64,000 bases of DNA from positions 543,764 to 607,763 of the forward strand of contig NZ_JASJOC010000002.1 of assembly GCF_030068615.1 (NCBI RefSeq), given 5' to 3'. How positions within the stretch are numbered: position 1 is the stretch's first letter; each line of letters begins with the position of its first letter. The stretch is from Halostagnicola sp. A-GB9-2 (GTDB taxonomy: Archaea; Halobacteriota; Halobacteria; Halobacteriales; Natrialbaceae). A program made the position numbers and the translations under genes. The notes below the pieces were generated by a model that worked only from the letters and a program-made list of their open reading frames with translations, was not told the origin of the DNA and searched no databases. This document shows positions 54,802 to 63,950 of the stretch, one piece after another.

Positions 54802-55689
54802 TTACCACCATCCCCAGCCGTTATCGCCGTCGTCGACATCGACGCCAGCTGCATCGGCAAGGTCGGCACCGACCGCCTCGTCGCCCAGGAATCCGAGGTG
54901 ACTGCCGACGCTATCTGTCACGTCAACGTCCGTGTAGTTGTCCGCAACATCGTTGGGACAGCCGGAACCGTCGGTACCCAGTGCCGCGCCGAAGAAGCCG
55001 CCGTAGGCTGCGCCGACGGTCGAATCGTCCTCGGAATGATAGTTCCGGACCTCGTCTGCGTTCTCTTCGATCCCGTCGTACCAGTTGTCGCCGAACAGGC
55101 CACCGCCGCCGTTACAGACCATGTCACCGTCTGCCGCCGCGCCCAGCGGTGCGACGGTTTCGACCGAGTACCCATCGTCGATGTGGTTGACCGTTTCGAG
55201 GACGACCCGGCCGCCCAACGAGTGACCGATAAGCCGGACATCGCCGCCGCCGTCGTCGTAGAAGTCCTCGAGCAGTTCGGCGAGTTCTTCGCCCACTTCC
55301 TCGGTTTCACTCTCTGCGGCGGGGAAGTTGATCGTCGTCGCGTCCCACTCAATGGCGGCGTATTCGTCGGCCTCGTAGCCAGCATCTTCCATCGACGTTG
55401 CGACATCCGACGCCTGACTTGCGACGGTCGAGTCCCCGAACCAGCCGTGTACGAAGACGAACAGTTCGTCTTCGATGGGAAGCGGATCGGGCGACCCACC
55501 GCCCCAGATACCGCCGCCGATATCGATTACTTCGATATCCCAACTGGAGACTGCGGCTGCCGAGCCGGATGCGGCCGCGATCCCTGCACCCCCGACGAGC
55601 GCCGTTCCGCCGGCTTTGAGCATCGTTCGCCGGGTCGTCTGTCGGTCATCGGTCGATCGATTTCGTCCGTCGGATTCGTTGTCTACCAT
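54802..55689 (-). CDS. Secreted alpha/beta hydrolase (lipase-like), Tat substrate
   Basis: 295 residues from the ATG at 55689 (MVDNESDGRN). TTRRTMLKAGGTALVGGAGIAAASGSAAA (about 18-46) is a Tat signal peptide with AxA cleavage-like end and no lipobox Cys. The mature part has FVFVHGWFGDS (oxyanion region), the elbow LIGHSLGGRVVLE, a later Asp, and a His in SVGSHLGFLG, fitting a lipase or esterase. Gly-rich and acidic segments (GGGIWGGGS) and a Trp-rich end (DNGWGWW) are present. A clear TATA box precedes it. The substrate is unknown. Confidence 0.82.
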   Translation of the reverse strand: MVDNESDGRNRSTDDRQTTRRTMLKAGGTALVGGAGIAAASGSAAAVSSWDIEVIDIGGGIWGGGSPDPLPIEDELFVFVHGWFGDSTVASQASDVATSMEDAGYEADEYAAIEWDATTINFPAAESETEEVGEELAELLEDFYDDGGGDVRLIGHSLGGRVVLETVNHIDDGYSVETVAPLGAAADGDMVCNGGGGLFGDNWYDGIEENADEVRNYHSEDDSTVGAAYGGFFGAALGTDGSGCPNDVADNYTDVDVTDSVGSHLGFLGDEAVGADLADAAGVDVDDGDNGWGWW

Positions 55690-55746
55690 GAGACAGTTAC
55701 TATCCCTCATGTTTATTGAATGTGTTTTTCGTCTCCATACTGAATA

Positions 55747-55756
55747 CATTTATATG
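55747..55756 (-). promoter_or_regulatory. TATA box of the lipase-like gene
   Basis: On the minus strand CATATAAATG, about 60 bases before the ATG at 55689, so a leader of roughly 30-35 bases is expected. Confidence 0.55.
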
Positions 55757-55819
55757 GCGTCTGCTGTCATGCCACATATTGTATCAATCCAGCGAATCGG
55801 CTCGCTCATCGTTCGAGTG

Positions 55820-57472
55820 CTACTCGATTCGTTCGCTCTCAACCGCATCTCGTAGGTGCTCGATCTTCCCCTCGAGCGCTCGTTCGACGTATCCTTCGAG
55901 GCGGTCCGCGGCTTCGAGGTCGGGAACCGCAACGTAGTCCGCGCCGGCGTCGTAGAACGCCTCGGCGTGTTCGCTGGGAATAGCGACGACAGCGACGGGC
56001 GCGTCCGTCTCGACGGCAGCGACGGATTCGTTGAGGTCGCGCTGGGGAAGCGTCGAGGCGATCAGTGCGGCCGACTCGAGTGACGCGTGCTCCCGCGTGT
56101 TCGGATCGACGACATCGCCGACGACGTACTCGCCACCGGCATCCGCGACGGCTTCGGCGTGGACCGGATTATCGACGACCACGAGACAGTCGTGGCCGCG
56201 CTCGAGGCAGTGCTCGAACAGCACCCGACCGACGGTTTCGAAGCCGATAATCACGACGTGATCCTCGAGGACCGCCGAGGTTTCGACGCGGGCACCGCCG
56301 ACTGTCGGATCGCCGGGAACGATTGCAGCGAGTCGCCGATAGATCGCTTCGTCGTGGTGTGTCGTGTACGACGAGACGAGCATCGTCACGAGCGCCGCGA
56401 GAACGATCGCCTCGAACACTGAAGGGGCGATCGTGCCGAGGATGGCGGCCTGAATCGCGATGACGAGGCTGAACTCGCTCAACTGGTCGAGGCGGAGTCC
56501 GGTGAGAACGGCGGTCCGCTCGGAAAACCCGTGCCAGCGGAGAATTCCTGCGGTGAGCAACGGATTCACGACGAGGACGACGACGAGTAAGAGCACTGTG
56601 TACGTAACCGTCGTGGCGTCCGGAAGCGAAACGAGCGCGCCGACCGTCACGAAGAATATCGGAACGAAAAAGTCCGTGAGATCGTCGACCGTGTCGACGA
56701 GTTCCAGCGAGTAGGGGTACTCGTCCGCCACCGCGAGTCCCGCGGCGAACGCGCCTACGGCGATAGAGACGCCGATGGCTTCTGAAACGCCGATTCCGAG
56801 TACGACGAACGTAATTCCGACGAGCATGAGCACCTCGGAATCTCCCTCGAACTGGGCGATCAACCGCGAGAATACCCATCGCCGTATCGCGAGTGCGGTC
56901 GCAAAGAGCGCGACCGTTCCGACGAGAAGGGTTTCGATTCCCGTCCCGATCACCACCGCCTCGTCCGATTCTGGGAGATAAACGAACGCGGCGAGCGCGA
57001 GGAGAACGACGACGCCCAGAACGTCTTCGACGAAGTGGATCGACTCGCCGAGCCGGTCGGAGGTCGTCCGGAACTCGACGGCGCGCTCGAGATAGCTCAC
57101 GCCGACGAGCGACGAACTCAACGCCGCGGCAACGGCGAGGTAACCGGCGTTCAACGCCGAAAGGTCGAGTACAACCGCGAGGATGAACGTGATTCCGCCG
57201 ACGAGGACCGCCTGTGCGAGCGCGGTGAGCGTCCCAACTCGCCCCGTCGTCTCGAGCGTCTCAGCATCGATTCGGACGCCGAACAGGAAGACGAGGAAGG
57301 CGATTCCCCACTGGGCGAGTTCCAGAATCTGCGATTCGTCGATGAACGCGCCGACGAGGACGCCCGTGAGGAGGTACAGCGGAATCGCGGAGACCGGCAG
57401 TCGAGCCGCGAGCAAGACCACGATAGCGGCGACGACGAAGACGACCGTCAATATCGAGATGAATTCAATCAT
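55820..57472 (-). CDS. CPA2-type cation:proton antiporter with TrkA-N domain
   Basis: 550 residues from the ATG at 57472 (MIEFISILTVVFVVAAIVVLL). About 12 membrane helices (YLLTGVLVGAFIDE, LVFLFGVRIDAETL, AVAAALSSSLVGVSYLERAV, GLRLDQLSEFSLVIAIQ) form a CPA2 exchanger, and residues about 400-520 form a TrkA-N Rossmann domain (HVVIIGFETVGRVLFEHCLERGHDCLVVVDN) that senses nucleotides. It probably moves Na+ or K+ against H+. Its start overlaps the end of the upstream paralogous antiporter gene by 8 bases. Confidence 0.9.
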   Translation of the reverse strand: MIEFISILTVVFVVAAIVVLLAARLPVSAIPLYLLTGVLVGAFIDESQILELAQWGIAFLVFLFGVRIDAETLETTGRVGTLTALAQAVLVGGITFILAVVLDLSALNAGYLAVAAALSSSLVGVSYLERAVEFRTTSDRLGESIHFVEDVLGVVVLLALAAFVYLPESDEAVVIGTGIETLLVGTVALFATALAIRRWVFSRLIAQFEGDSEVLMLVGITFVVLGIGVSEAIGVSIAVGAFAAGLAVADEYPYSLELVDTVDDLTDFFVPIFFVTVGALVSLPDATTVTYTVLLLVVVLVVNPLLTAGILRWHGFSERTAVLTGLRLDQLSEFSLVIAIQAAILGTIAPSVFEAIVLAALVTMLVSSYTTHHDEAIYRRLAAIVPGDPTVGGARVETSAVLEDHVVIIGFETVGRVLFEHCLERGHDCLVVVDNPVHAEAVADAGGEYVVGDVVDPNTREHASLESAALIASTLPQRDLNESVAAVETDAPVAVVAIPSEHAEAFYDAGADYVAVPDLEAADRLEGYVERALEGKIEHLRDAVESERIE

Positions 57473-59183
57473 CGTCCTCACCCCTGATCGACGCTGCGCG
57501 CGTCTCGAGGCGATCTGCGAACGCGTCATCGTTCTCGAAGTAGTCCTCGAGCAACGAGATGAGGGCGTCTGAGACGAGACTCTGGGTCGCAACGACGTAG
57601 TCTGCCCCCTGTTCGTAGAGTCTCTCGACCGTTTCCGGATCGTTGGCCGTGACGATCGTTAGCGGATCCTCGATCGCTCCCCCTCTCGTTTCCTCGAGCA
57701 ATCGTTTATTGACAGCCGGGCGTTCGGCGACGGAGATGAGGGCGGCCGCGTTTTCGAGGTTAAGTTCCTGTCTCACGTCGGCGTGGCGGGCGTCGCCGAA
57801 GACGAACTCGATGTCGTCGTTTTGATCGGCTTTACCGGTATCCGCGAACTCCTCGACGTACTCGACGGAGCGATCGACCAGAACTACTTCGTCGCAGTGG
57901 TCTCTCAAGGCGGGAAGTAACCTGTCAGTGAGCCCGTCGACGCCGACAACGACGGCGTGGTTTTCGTGGGCGCCGACGCTCGAGTCGATCGTTTCCTCGC
58001 GCTCGAATCGCTCGAGATAGGGTTCGACGCGATCGTAGATATCCCGGTTGTAGATGATGACGTAGGTCGAGAGCGTCATGGTTACCAGCGCCATCAGACT
58101 GAAGAATCCGAGAATGTCGGCCTCGATGAACCCCTGATCGACGGCGAGCGCGCCGAGGACCAATGAGAACTCACTGACCTGCAGCATCGAAATGGTCCCG
58201 AGAAACGAGGTTTCGCTGTCGAACCCCTGGCTCACGAAGAGGCCGTAGACGATGACGAAGTTGCCGGCCAGCAAGACGGCGCAGGCGATCAGCGCCTCTT
58301 GCCAGTAGGCGAGCAGCTGCGCGGTCTCCATCTGGAGCCCGATACTGGCGAAGAAGATGACGATGAAAAAGTCCGTTATCGGCCGCATTCGTTCTTTAAT
58401 CTCGAGGCTGTAGGGAAGTTGTGCGAGCGCGAGCCCCGCAAAGAAGCCGCCGACTTCGACGGTGAGTCCGCCGACTTCGGCGACGTAGATGAACAGAAAC
58501 GCCCAGCCGACTGCGACGGTAAAGAGCGTCCGATCGTCGTCGGCGCTGGCTCGAAGAATCGCGGGAAGGACGTACTTGTATGAAAGGTACGTGACGACGC
58601 CCACGAGGATCATAAGTCCGGAGACGCGGCCGACGTTCAGGGCGATCGCCTGCGGATCACCTGCGGCCTCGACGCTGAGAATCGCGAGCGCGACGATGAG
58701 GTAGATATCCTGAAAGATGAGAACGCCGACGTCGACGCGGCCGTAGAGGGATTTCAGCTCGTTTTTGCTCGAGAGGACCTTGACGATGATCGGCGTCGCG
58801 CCAAAGGTGGTCGCCAGCGCAATGACGAGCGATTCGAACAGCGTAAAGCCGAGGCCGAGCGCGACCGCCGTCGAGAGACACGCCTGCAGGATCGCCTGTC
58901 CCACCGCGATCGCACCGACGGGTTTGAGGATATCCTTGACGTTCTCGAACGACATCTCAATCCCGAGCAAGAACAGTAGCAATCCGAGGCCGAGTTCGGC
59001 GATGACTTCGATCAACGCGTCTTCGGTTACGACGCCGAAGACGACCGGACCGACGAGGAGCCCGGTCAGAATGTACGCGACGATCGTCGGCTGTTTTGCC
59101 AATCGTGCGACGGTACTCAAAACTGCGGCTGCGAGCAACAGTATCGCGAAATCGGTCGCGAGTGCGATTGATTCTGCCGACAT
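57465..59183 (-). CDS. CPA2-type cation:proton antiporter with TrkA-N domain
   Basis: 572 residues. CPA2 features: IVAYILTGLLVGPVVFG, LGLGLLLFLLGIEMSFENVK, ATTFGATPIIVKVL (in place of the usual ATS), YGRVDVGVLIFQDIYLIVALAIL and SMLQVSEFSLVLGALAV; then a nucleotide-binding TrkA-N-like domain (about 410-525: HAVVVGVDGLTDRLLPAL). Upstream cistron of a pair of related antiporters with 8-base overlap. Together they may form a hetero-oligomer or two exchangers with different ion preference. A KefB/GerN-like K+ or Na+ exchanger is the best guess. Confidence 0.9.
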   Translation of the reverse strand: MSAESIALATDFAILLLAAAVLSTVARLAKQPTIVAYILTGLLVGPVVFGVVTEDALIEVIAELGLGLLLFLLGIEMSFENVKDILKPVGAIAVGQAILQACLSTAVALGLGFTLFESLVIALATTFGATPIIVKVLSSKNELKSLYGRVDVGVLIFQDIYLIVALAILSVEAAGDPQAIALNVGRVSGLMILVGVVTYLSYKYVLPAILRASADDDRTLFTVAVGWAFLFIYVAEVGGLTVEVGGFFAGLALAQLPYSLEIKERMRPITDFFIVIFFASIGLQMETAQLLAYWQEALIACAVLLAGNFVIVYGLFVSQGFDSETSFLGTISMLQVSEFSLVLGALAVDQGFIEADILGFFSLMALVTMTLSTYVIIYNRDIYDRVEPYLERFEREETIDSSVGAHENHAVVVGVDGLTDRLLPALRDHCDEVVLVDRSVEYVEEFADTGKADQNDDIEFVFGDARHADVRQELNLENAAALISVAERPAVNKRLLEETRGGAIEDPLTIVTANDPETVERLYEQGADYVVATQSLVSDALISLLEDYFENDDAFADRLETRAASIRGEDDD

Positions 59184-59370
59184 GCTCTGCAGAGTTCACT
59201 CGAGTTCGGGTTCGCGGACGGCGGTCACATCCGCCCCCGCGAAACGGCTCCTAACCCCGCGGCGTTCGCTTCCAAAATTCAATGTACCGACCGTTCGGGT
59301 AGCTGATGGAAAAGCCGAGAGCCTGAAGATGCAACCACCGCTCTCGGCACGAGGGAGAGAATCTTTAACG

Positions 59371-59376
59371 TTATAC
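59371..59376 (+). promoter_or_regulatory. TATA-like element of the pantoate kinase gene
   Basis: TTATAC centred about 28 bases before the ATG at 59401. Confidence 0.45.
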
Positions 59377-59400
59377 CTGCCGGGCCGAAATCACGGGCAT

Positions 59401-60228
59401 ATGCGCGAGGAAGCGACGGCGTTCGTCCCGGGTCACATCACGGGATTTTTTAGCGCACACCCGGACAAAGACCCGACCAGGGCCGGCTCTCGAGGGGCCG
59501 GACTCACGCTGACGGACGGCGTCGAGGTAACGGTTACCTCGGCTTCGAAATCGCAGATCATCCTCGACGGCGAACCGATTACCATTGACCCGGTGACGAC
59601 CGTGCTCGAACACCTCGACGCGTCGGCTCGAGTGGAGGCGCGATCCGATATCCCGCTCGGGTCGGGCTTCGGGGTTTCCGGTGCGATGGCGCTCGGAACC
59701 GCACTGGCCGCCAACCAGGTTTTCGACCGGAAGCGGTCTCGAAACGAGCTGGTGACGCTCGCTCACACGACTGAAGTACGGGCTGGAACCGGTCTGGGCG
59801 ACGTCGTCGCACAGGCACAGGGTGGTATTCCGATTCGCCTCGAGCCGGGGGCACCGGGATCGAACGAGCTCGACGGGATTCCGGCTCGAGCACGCGTCGA
59901 ATACGTTTCGTTCGGACAGCTATCGACCGCGGACGTCCTCTCTGGTGAGACGGAGACGCTCTCTGTGGCAGGGGAGAAAGCGCTCGAGCACGTGATCGAC
60001 GAACCGACACTCGAGACGTTCATGGACGCCTCGATCGGATTCGCTCGCGAAGCGGAGTTGCTCACGCCGGCGGTACTCGAGACCATCGAGGCCGTCGCCG
60101 AACGAGGCGGCCGAGCCTCGATGGCGATGCTCGGTGAGACGGTGTTCGCACTCGGTACCGGCCTCTCAGACGCCGGATACGAACCCGACGCGTGTCACAC
60201 GCACCCTGCGGGAGCAACGCTCAAATAA
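59401..60228 (+). CDS. Pantoate kinase (archaeal CoA pathway)
   Basis: 275 residues from the ATG at 59401 (MREEATAFVPGHITGFFSAH). GHMP-kinase fold: FVPGHITGFFSAH at the start and DIPLGSGFGVSGAMALGTALA (about 82-103) for the ATP loop, then HTTEVRAGTGLGDVVAQAQGG. It phosphorylates pantoate, the archaeal replacement for pantothenate kinase. It is followed 57 bases later by the phosphopantoate ligase gene, the next step; both stay in the same orientation, so this is a small CoA operon. Confidence 0.92.
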   Translation: MREEATAFVPGHITGFFSAHPDKDPTRAGSRGAGLTLTDGVEVTVTSASKSQIILDGEPITIDPVTTVLEHLDASARVEARSDIPLGSGFGVSGAMALGTALAANQVFDRKRSRNELVTLAHTTEVRAGTGLGDVVAQAQGGIPIRLEPGAPGSNELDGIPARARVEYVSFGQLSTADVLSGETETLSVAGEKALEHVIDEPTLETFMDASIGFAREAELLTPAVLETIEAVAERGGRASMAMLGETVFALGTGLSDAGYEPDACHTHPAGATLK

Positions 60229-60285
60229 GACGGCTCATTCGCGGGAATCGGTCGGTTTTTTATCGCCGGTCGCCAGCGAATATTC

Positions 60286-61065
60286 GTGACCGATCACGAG
60301 ACCGTCCCCGCCGAGGTCGAGGACGAGGAGGAGATTCCCGAGGATCATCCGAGATATCAGGATCTACTCACGCGCCATCGAATCGAAGCGGGCGTTGAGA
60401 AGGGAATTACCCACCTGCAGGGAATGCACGCGGAAGGCCGTGGTAGTGCCTTTGATTACCTGCTCGGTGAGGAGACGATTCCGAGCGCCGAAGCCGCCGA
60501 GCGCGCGGCGGCCGCACGGCTACTGCTTGCGGATCATCCGGTGCTCTCGATCAACGGAAACGTCGCGGCGCTGGTTCCGGGAGAAATGGTCGACCTCGCG
60601 GCTGCCGTCGACGCTGACCTCGAGGTCAATCTGTTCAATCGAACGCCCGAACGGATCGACGCCATCGCGGAGCATCTTCGCGATCACGGTGGCACAGAAA
60701 TCAAAGGGATCGACGCGGACGCTCGGATCCCGAATCTGGACCACAAACGCGCGAAGGTCGATTCGGATGGAATTTTCGAAGCCGACGTCGTCGTCGTTCC
60801 GCTCGAGGACGGTGACCGCGCCGAAGCGCTCGAGGCGATGGGGAAAACTGAGATCGTGATCGATCTCAATCCACTCTCACGTTCACCACAGGTCGCGGAG
60901 ATTCCCATCGTCGACAACATCATTCGAGCCGTTCCGAACGTGACCGAACACGCTCGAGAACTCGAAGGCGCATCGGACTCTAAACTTCGAGCGATACTCG
61001 AAGAGTTCGATCGTGACGCGGCGCTTGAGGCGGCGGAAGAACGGATTCGGTCCGGGTCGCTTTGA
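60286..61065 (+). CDS. 4-phosphopantoate--beta-alanine ligase
   Basis: 259 residues. The start is GTG at 60286; no ATG fits the conserved N-terminus (EIPEDHPRYQDLLTRHRIEAGVEKGITHLQGMHAEGRGSAFDYLLGE). NLFNRTPERIDAIAEHLRDHG, DADARIPNLDHKRAKVD, DIVVVPLEDGDRAEAL-type and IVIDLNPLSRSPQVAEIPIVDNIIRAVPN mark the archaeal phosphopantothenate synthetase family. It joins 4-phosphopantoate and beta-alanine with ATP. Downstream partner of pantoate kinase. Confidence 0.92.
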   Translation: MTDHETVPAEVEDEEEIPEDHPRYQDLLTRHRIEAGVEKGITHLQGMHAEGRGSAFDYLLGEETIPSAEAAERAAAARLLLADHPVLSINGNVAALVPGEMVDLAAAVDADLEVNLFNRTPERIDAIAEHLRDHGGTEIKGIDADARIPNLDHKRAKVDSDGIFEADVVVVPLEDGDRAEALEAMGKTEIVIDLNPLSRSPQVAEIPIVDNIIRAVPNVTEHARELEGASDSKLRAILEEFDRDAALEAAEERIRSGSL

Positions 61066-61246
61066 GTGTAGCGTGGGAGTACCGATCCCCTCGCCGTCTA
61101 TCGGCAACTGGCGTGTCAAATTACGTACAGATGTCTCCAGACAAGCGGGCCATACAGCGGACGAACCAACGGTTACGATCAGTTTTCACCGCGCATTCGA
61201 GCAAAAGCACGCGGTAACTAAGCGTCGGTAGCCGAGAACCGGAAGC

Positions 61247-62167
61247 ATGTCGTTCGACGACCAATTATCGGTTGGGGTACTGGTTGGGCCGTATCTCTAC
61301 GAGTGGCAAGTCGACGCCCTCGAGCGACTTCGAACCGAAAATGGCGTGACGATCCCGTTAGTTGTAGGGGAGACGGGAACGAAGGGCGAAAACGATGCGG
61401 AGTCGTGGAACGAAAAAAACCGACTCCGCGTCGGAGACCTAAGACAGTTTCTCGAGGTGCTTAAAACGGAAAAAGCGTGGTCATTGGTGCTTGCGGAACG
61501 TAATGTCGCAAAGGTAATCGGAACTGAAAAAGAAACCTTCCGACGGCATACAGTCGAGGGTCTCGAGTGTTTCGACGACACTGAATTCGTTCAGTGCTCG
61601 CCGGAGACCAACGACGGGTGGACCGAGTTTCCAGAGGACATCGTCGCTCGAATTCGTGACTGTTGTGACGTCGTCGTCCGGTTTGGATTCGGACTCGTTC
61701 GCGGCAGTATTCTGACGGCACCGCGGTACGGCGTCCTAAGCTTTCATCCCGCCGATATCAGACGGTTTCGGGGGATGGGACCACCGGCGGTCTTTCACGA
61801 CGGACGGACCGTGACCGGCTCGACGCTGCAACGACTGGACGACTCGATCGACGGCGGGGAGATCGTCGCGTACGCCGATATCGACATCGCCGATTGCGAC
61901 ACGCTTTGGGACGTTTTCGATCGAGTCCTCAGTCGACAACGCGGGCTCCTGATCGAGGGGATTACCAACGTCCGCGATCCCGATTTCGAACCGACCCGAC
62001 TCACCGACGACGAACTGGGCGAGTTTTACTATCGCAAACAGCGCCACGGACTGGCGTTCTCCGGCCGAGTTCTGTTCAAAAACGTCGTCGGTCGAATCAG
62101 GCGACGATTCGGAACGAAATCACCGTCGGAAACCACAATCGAACAGCCCAGCGGATCTTCGGAGTGA
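61247..62167 (+). CDS. Formyltransferase-like protein
   Basis: 306 residues. A C-terminal half typical of the methionyl-tRNA/sugar formyltransferase fold is visible: YGVLSFHPADIRRFRGMGPPAVFHDG (about 161-186) and GSTLQRLDDSIDGGEIVAYA (about 191-210). Of the catalytic Asn-His-Asp set, His (about 167) and Asp (about 202) remain, while the Asn position reads Ser (about 165) and the SLLP segment is changed. The N-terminal half is divergent, and the 5' end of the gene has lower GC than its neighbours. It may use another acyl donor; no partner gene is adjacent. Confidence 0.75.
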   Translation: MSFDDQLSVGVLVGPYLYEWQVDALERLRTENGVTIPLVVGETGTKGENDAESWNEKNRLRVGDLRQFLEVLKTEKAWSLVLAERNVAKVIGTEKETFRRHTVEGLECFDDTEFVQCSPETNDGWTEFPEDIVARIRDCCDVVVRFGFGLVRGSILTAPRYGVLSFHPADIRRFRGMGPPAVFHDGRTVTGSTLQRLDDSIDGGEIVAYADIDIADCDTLWDVFDRVLSRQRGLLIEGITNVRDPDFEPTRLTDDELGEFYYRKQRHGLAFSGRVLFKNVVGRIRRRFGTKSPSETTIEQPSGSSE

Positions 62168-62202
62168 GATCGGTTCCCGTTTCGCGGCGTTCGTTTCGCC
62201 GC

Positions 62203-62859
62203 CTACATGTCGTCCGTGATTCGGGGCGAAACATCGTCTCGTTCGCCGTCGCGATCGTCAACCTTCGACGAGCCGCTGTCGACGAAGGGGAGACGTGATC
62301 GGATCCCGGCCGCAAATTCCTCGACCTGATAGTACGAGAGCGAGAGGGACTCGCTGAGGCGGCGCTCGAGCGAGGTGTCGACCTCGTACTCGAGGTCCGG
62401 TCCGTTCCCGACGACGTCCCCGTCGTACTGGTCGAGCCACTGGCGAGCAAGTTCGACGCCTTTCTCGGCGTCGTAGCCGCGAGCGACGTAGTGGTTGTAG
62501 GGATGGCGAATCCACGAGCACTCCCAGTGGGCGTAGACGTCGACTCCCGTCTCGTTCTCGAGATCGTGAAGGACGATGTGAAGCTGATACGAAGCCAGCG
62601 GTGACGACCGCCACACCCACGATCCCTCGGCCGTATTGCCGTCCGTGCGGACCTTCAGCGCGGCGATCGGGTTGCGTGAAAAGCCCAGTTCCGCCAGGAT
62701 CTCCTCGAGGTCGGCCTCCGAACACTCCGTCGTAAGGACGTACTCCTCGGCGGACGTGTGACTGACCGCGTACCCCCCGAAGGTTCCTTGCAGGAGGTAG
62801 TGAATCTGTGGGAGGAAGCTTCTGCGAAACGCGTTGACGACGTCTTCTCGGTACCCCAT
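62203..62859 (-). CDS. Conserved haloarchaeal hypothetical protein
   Basis: 218 residues. VVNAFRRSFLPQIHYLLQGTFGGYAVSHTSAEEYVLTTECSEADLEEIL leads into WVWRSSPLASYQLHIVLHDLENETGVDVYAHWECSWIRHPYNHYVARGYD; the end (about 180-218) is a disordered acidic tail. Several conserved Trp and His suggest a folded domain, but I recognise no family. Codon use is haloarchaeal; convergent with the formyltransferase-like gene. Confidence 0.75.
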   Translation of the reverse strand: MGYREDVVNAFRRSFLPQIHYLLQGTFGGYAVSHTSAEEYVLTTECSEADLEEILAELGFSRNPIAALKVRTDGNTAEGSWVWRSSPLASYQLHIVLHDLENETGVDVYAHWECSWIRHPYNHYVARGYDAEKGVELARQWLDQYDGDVVGNGPDLEYEVDTSLERRLSESLSLSYYQVEEFAAGIRSRLPFVDSGSSKVDDRDGERDDVSPRITDDM

Positions 62860-62927
62860 CTAGTTGCTCGTTCTTCGACGCCGCGGGGGATGAGCGTTGG
62901 GCCGGCAGATTCGGACCCGCGTACCGA

Positions 62928-63950
62928 TTAGTTCGAAAAGACGACCTCGCGGATATCGTCGACGCTCGCGCGCCGAACCACGGCACGGACGATATCCTGC
63001 ACGTCACCGAGGTTTCTCGAGTCGCCGTCGAGGACGAGGAATTTCCCCTTCTTCCCGGGCTCGAGAACGCCGTACTCGAGGTCGGCGATCTCGGCACCGT
63101 TGACAGTCGCCATGCGGAGAATCTCTCCTGCGGGAACGTCGGTAAGTTTCGAGAGAAACGCCATCTCGCGAAACATCGACGGCGAGTTGAGCATTACGTT
63201 GTCGGTACCGAGTGCCACGGTAGTCCGTTCTAGCAGTTCTGAAACGGGTGGGAGTCCGACTCCGGTCACCAGGTTCGAACGCGGACAGATGACGATCGGG
63301 ACCTCGCTGTCTTCGATCCGCTCGAGGTGAAGCGGGCGCGGATGGACAACGTGGACGAGAAAGTCCGGGTCCAGATCGAGTGCCGGATTGATGTCGCTTT
63401 CGTCGACCTCGCCGGCGTGAATCCCGAACGGTTTGTCCGCGTTTCGCGTCGCGGTTCGTTCGCGATCGAAAACATCATCGTTCGCGCCACTGGCCCCGAA
63501 TCCGTCTCCGGCTTCCATCGCTTCGACCGAGCCGCGAGCGAACGCGAACGCGTCGATATCCGTTCCGGCTGTGGCTTCGCGGAACATCTCTACGCCCTCG
63601 ACCCCTCCTTCGCGAAAGTCGAGAAACGCGGCGGTTCCCGCTCGCTCCATGTACTGCACCGACTGGCTCATCGCCGAGACGAGTTCGTTCCGCGAGGCCT
63701 CGCGGAGCAGTTGGTGTTTCAGCCCGTCCGGAGGCGCGACGAGCTCCTCGAGCGACAGTCCGCCACCCGCCTCCTTCGCGATCGAGTCGCCGATGTGCGT
63801 GTGGGCGTTCACGAAGGCAGGTATGATGATGTCGTCGCTGTCGACGCGTTCCTGTTCGATCCGATCAATCCGTCCATCGCTATCGACGACGATCCGACCC
63901 TCGACGGGTTCGAACTCCCTCCCTCGGAGGATCGTGCCCGTGCGTTCCAT
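62928..63950 (-). CDS. Amidohydrolase-family metalloenzyme
   Basis: 340 residues. PAFVNAHTHIGDS (HxH metal site, about 48-58), PFGIHAGEVDESD (second metal His), VHVVHPRPLHLERIED, TTVALGTDNVMLNSPSMFREM (the Asp of the metal site) and GVLEPGKKGKFLVLDGDSRN near the C-terminus make a complete amidohydrolase of the chlorohydrolase/deaminase group. It might deaminate a purine, triazine-like ring or adenosine-type compound; the substrate is open. Gene start at 63950. Confidence 0.88.
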   Translation of the reverse strand: MERTGTILRGREFEPVEGRIVVDSDGRIDRIEQERVDSDDIIIPAFVNAHTHIGDSIAKEAGGGLSLEELVAPPDGLKHQLLREASRNELVSAMSQSVQYMERAGTAAFLDFREGGVEGVEMFREATAGTDIDAFAFARGSVEAMEAGDGFGASGANDDVFDRERTATRNADKPFGIHAGEVDESDINPALDLDPDFLVHVVHPRPLHLERIEDSEVPIVICPRSNLVTGVGLPPVSELLERTTVALGTDNVMLNSPSMFREMAFLSKLTDVPAGEILRMATVNGAEIADLEYGVLEPGKKGKFLVLDGDSRNLGDVQDIVRAVVRRASVDDIREVVFSN

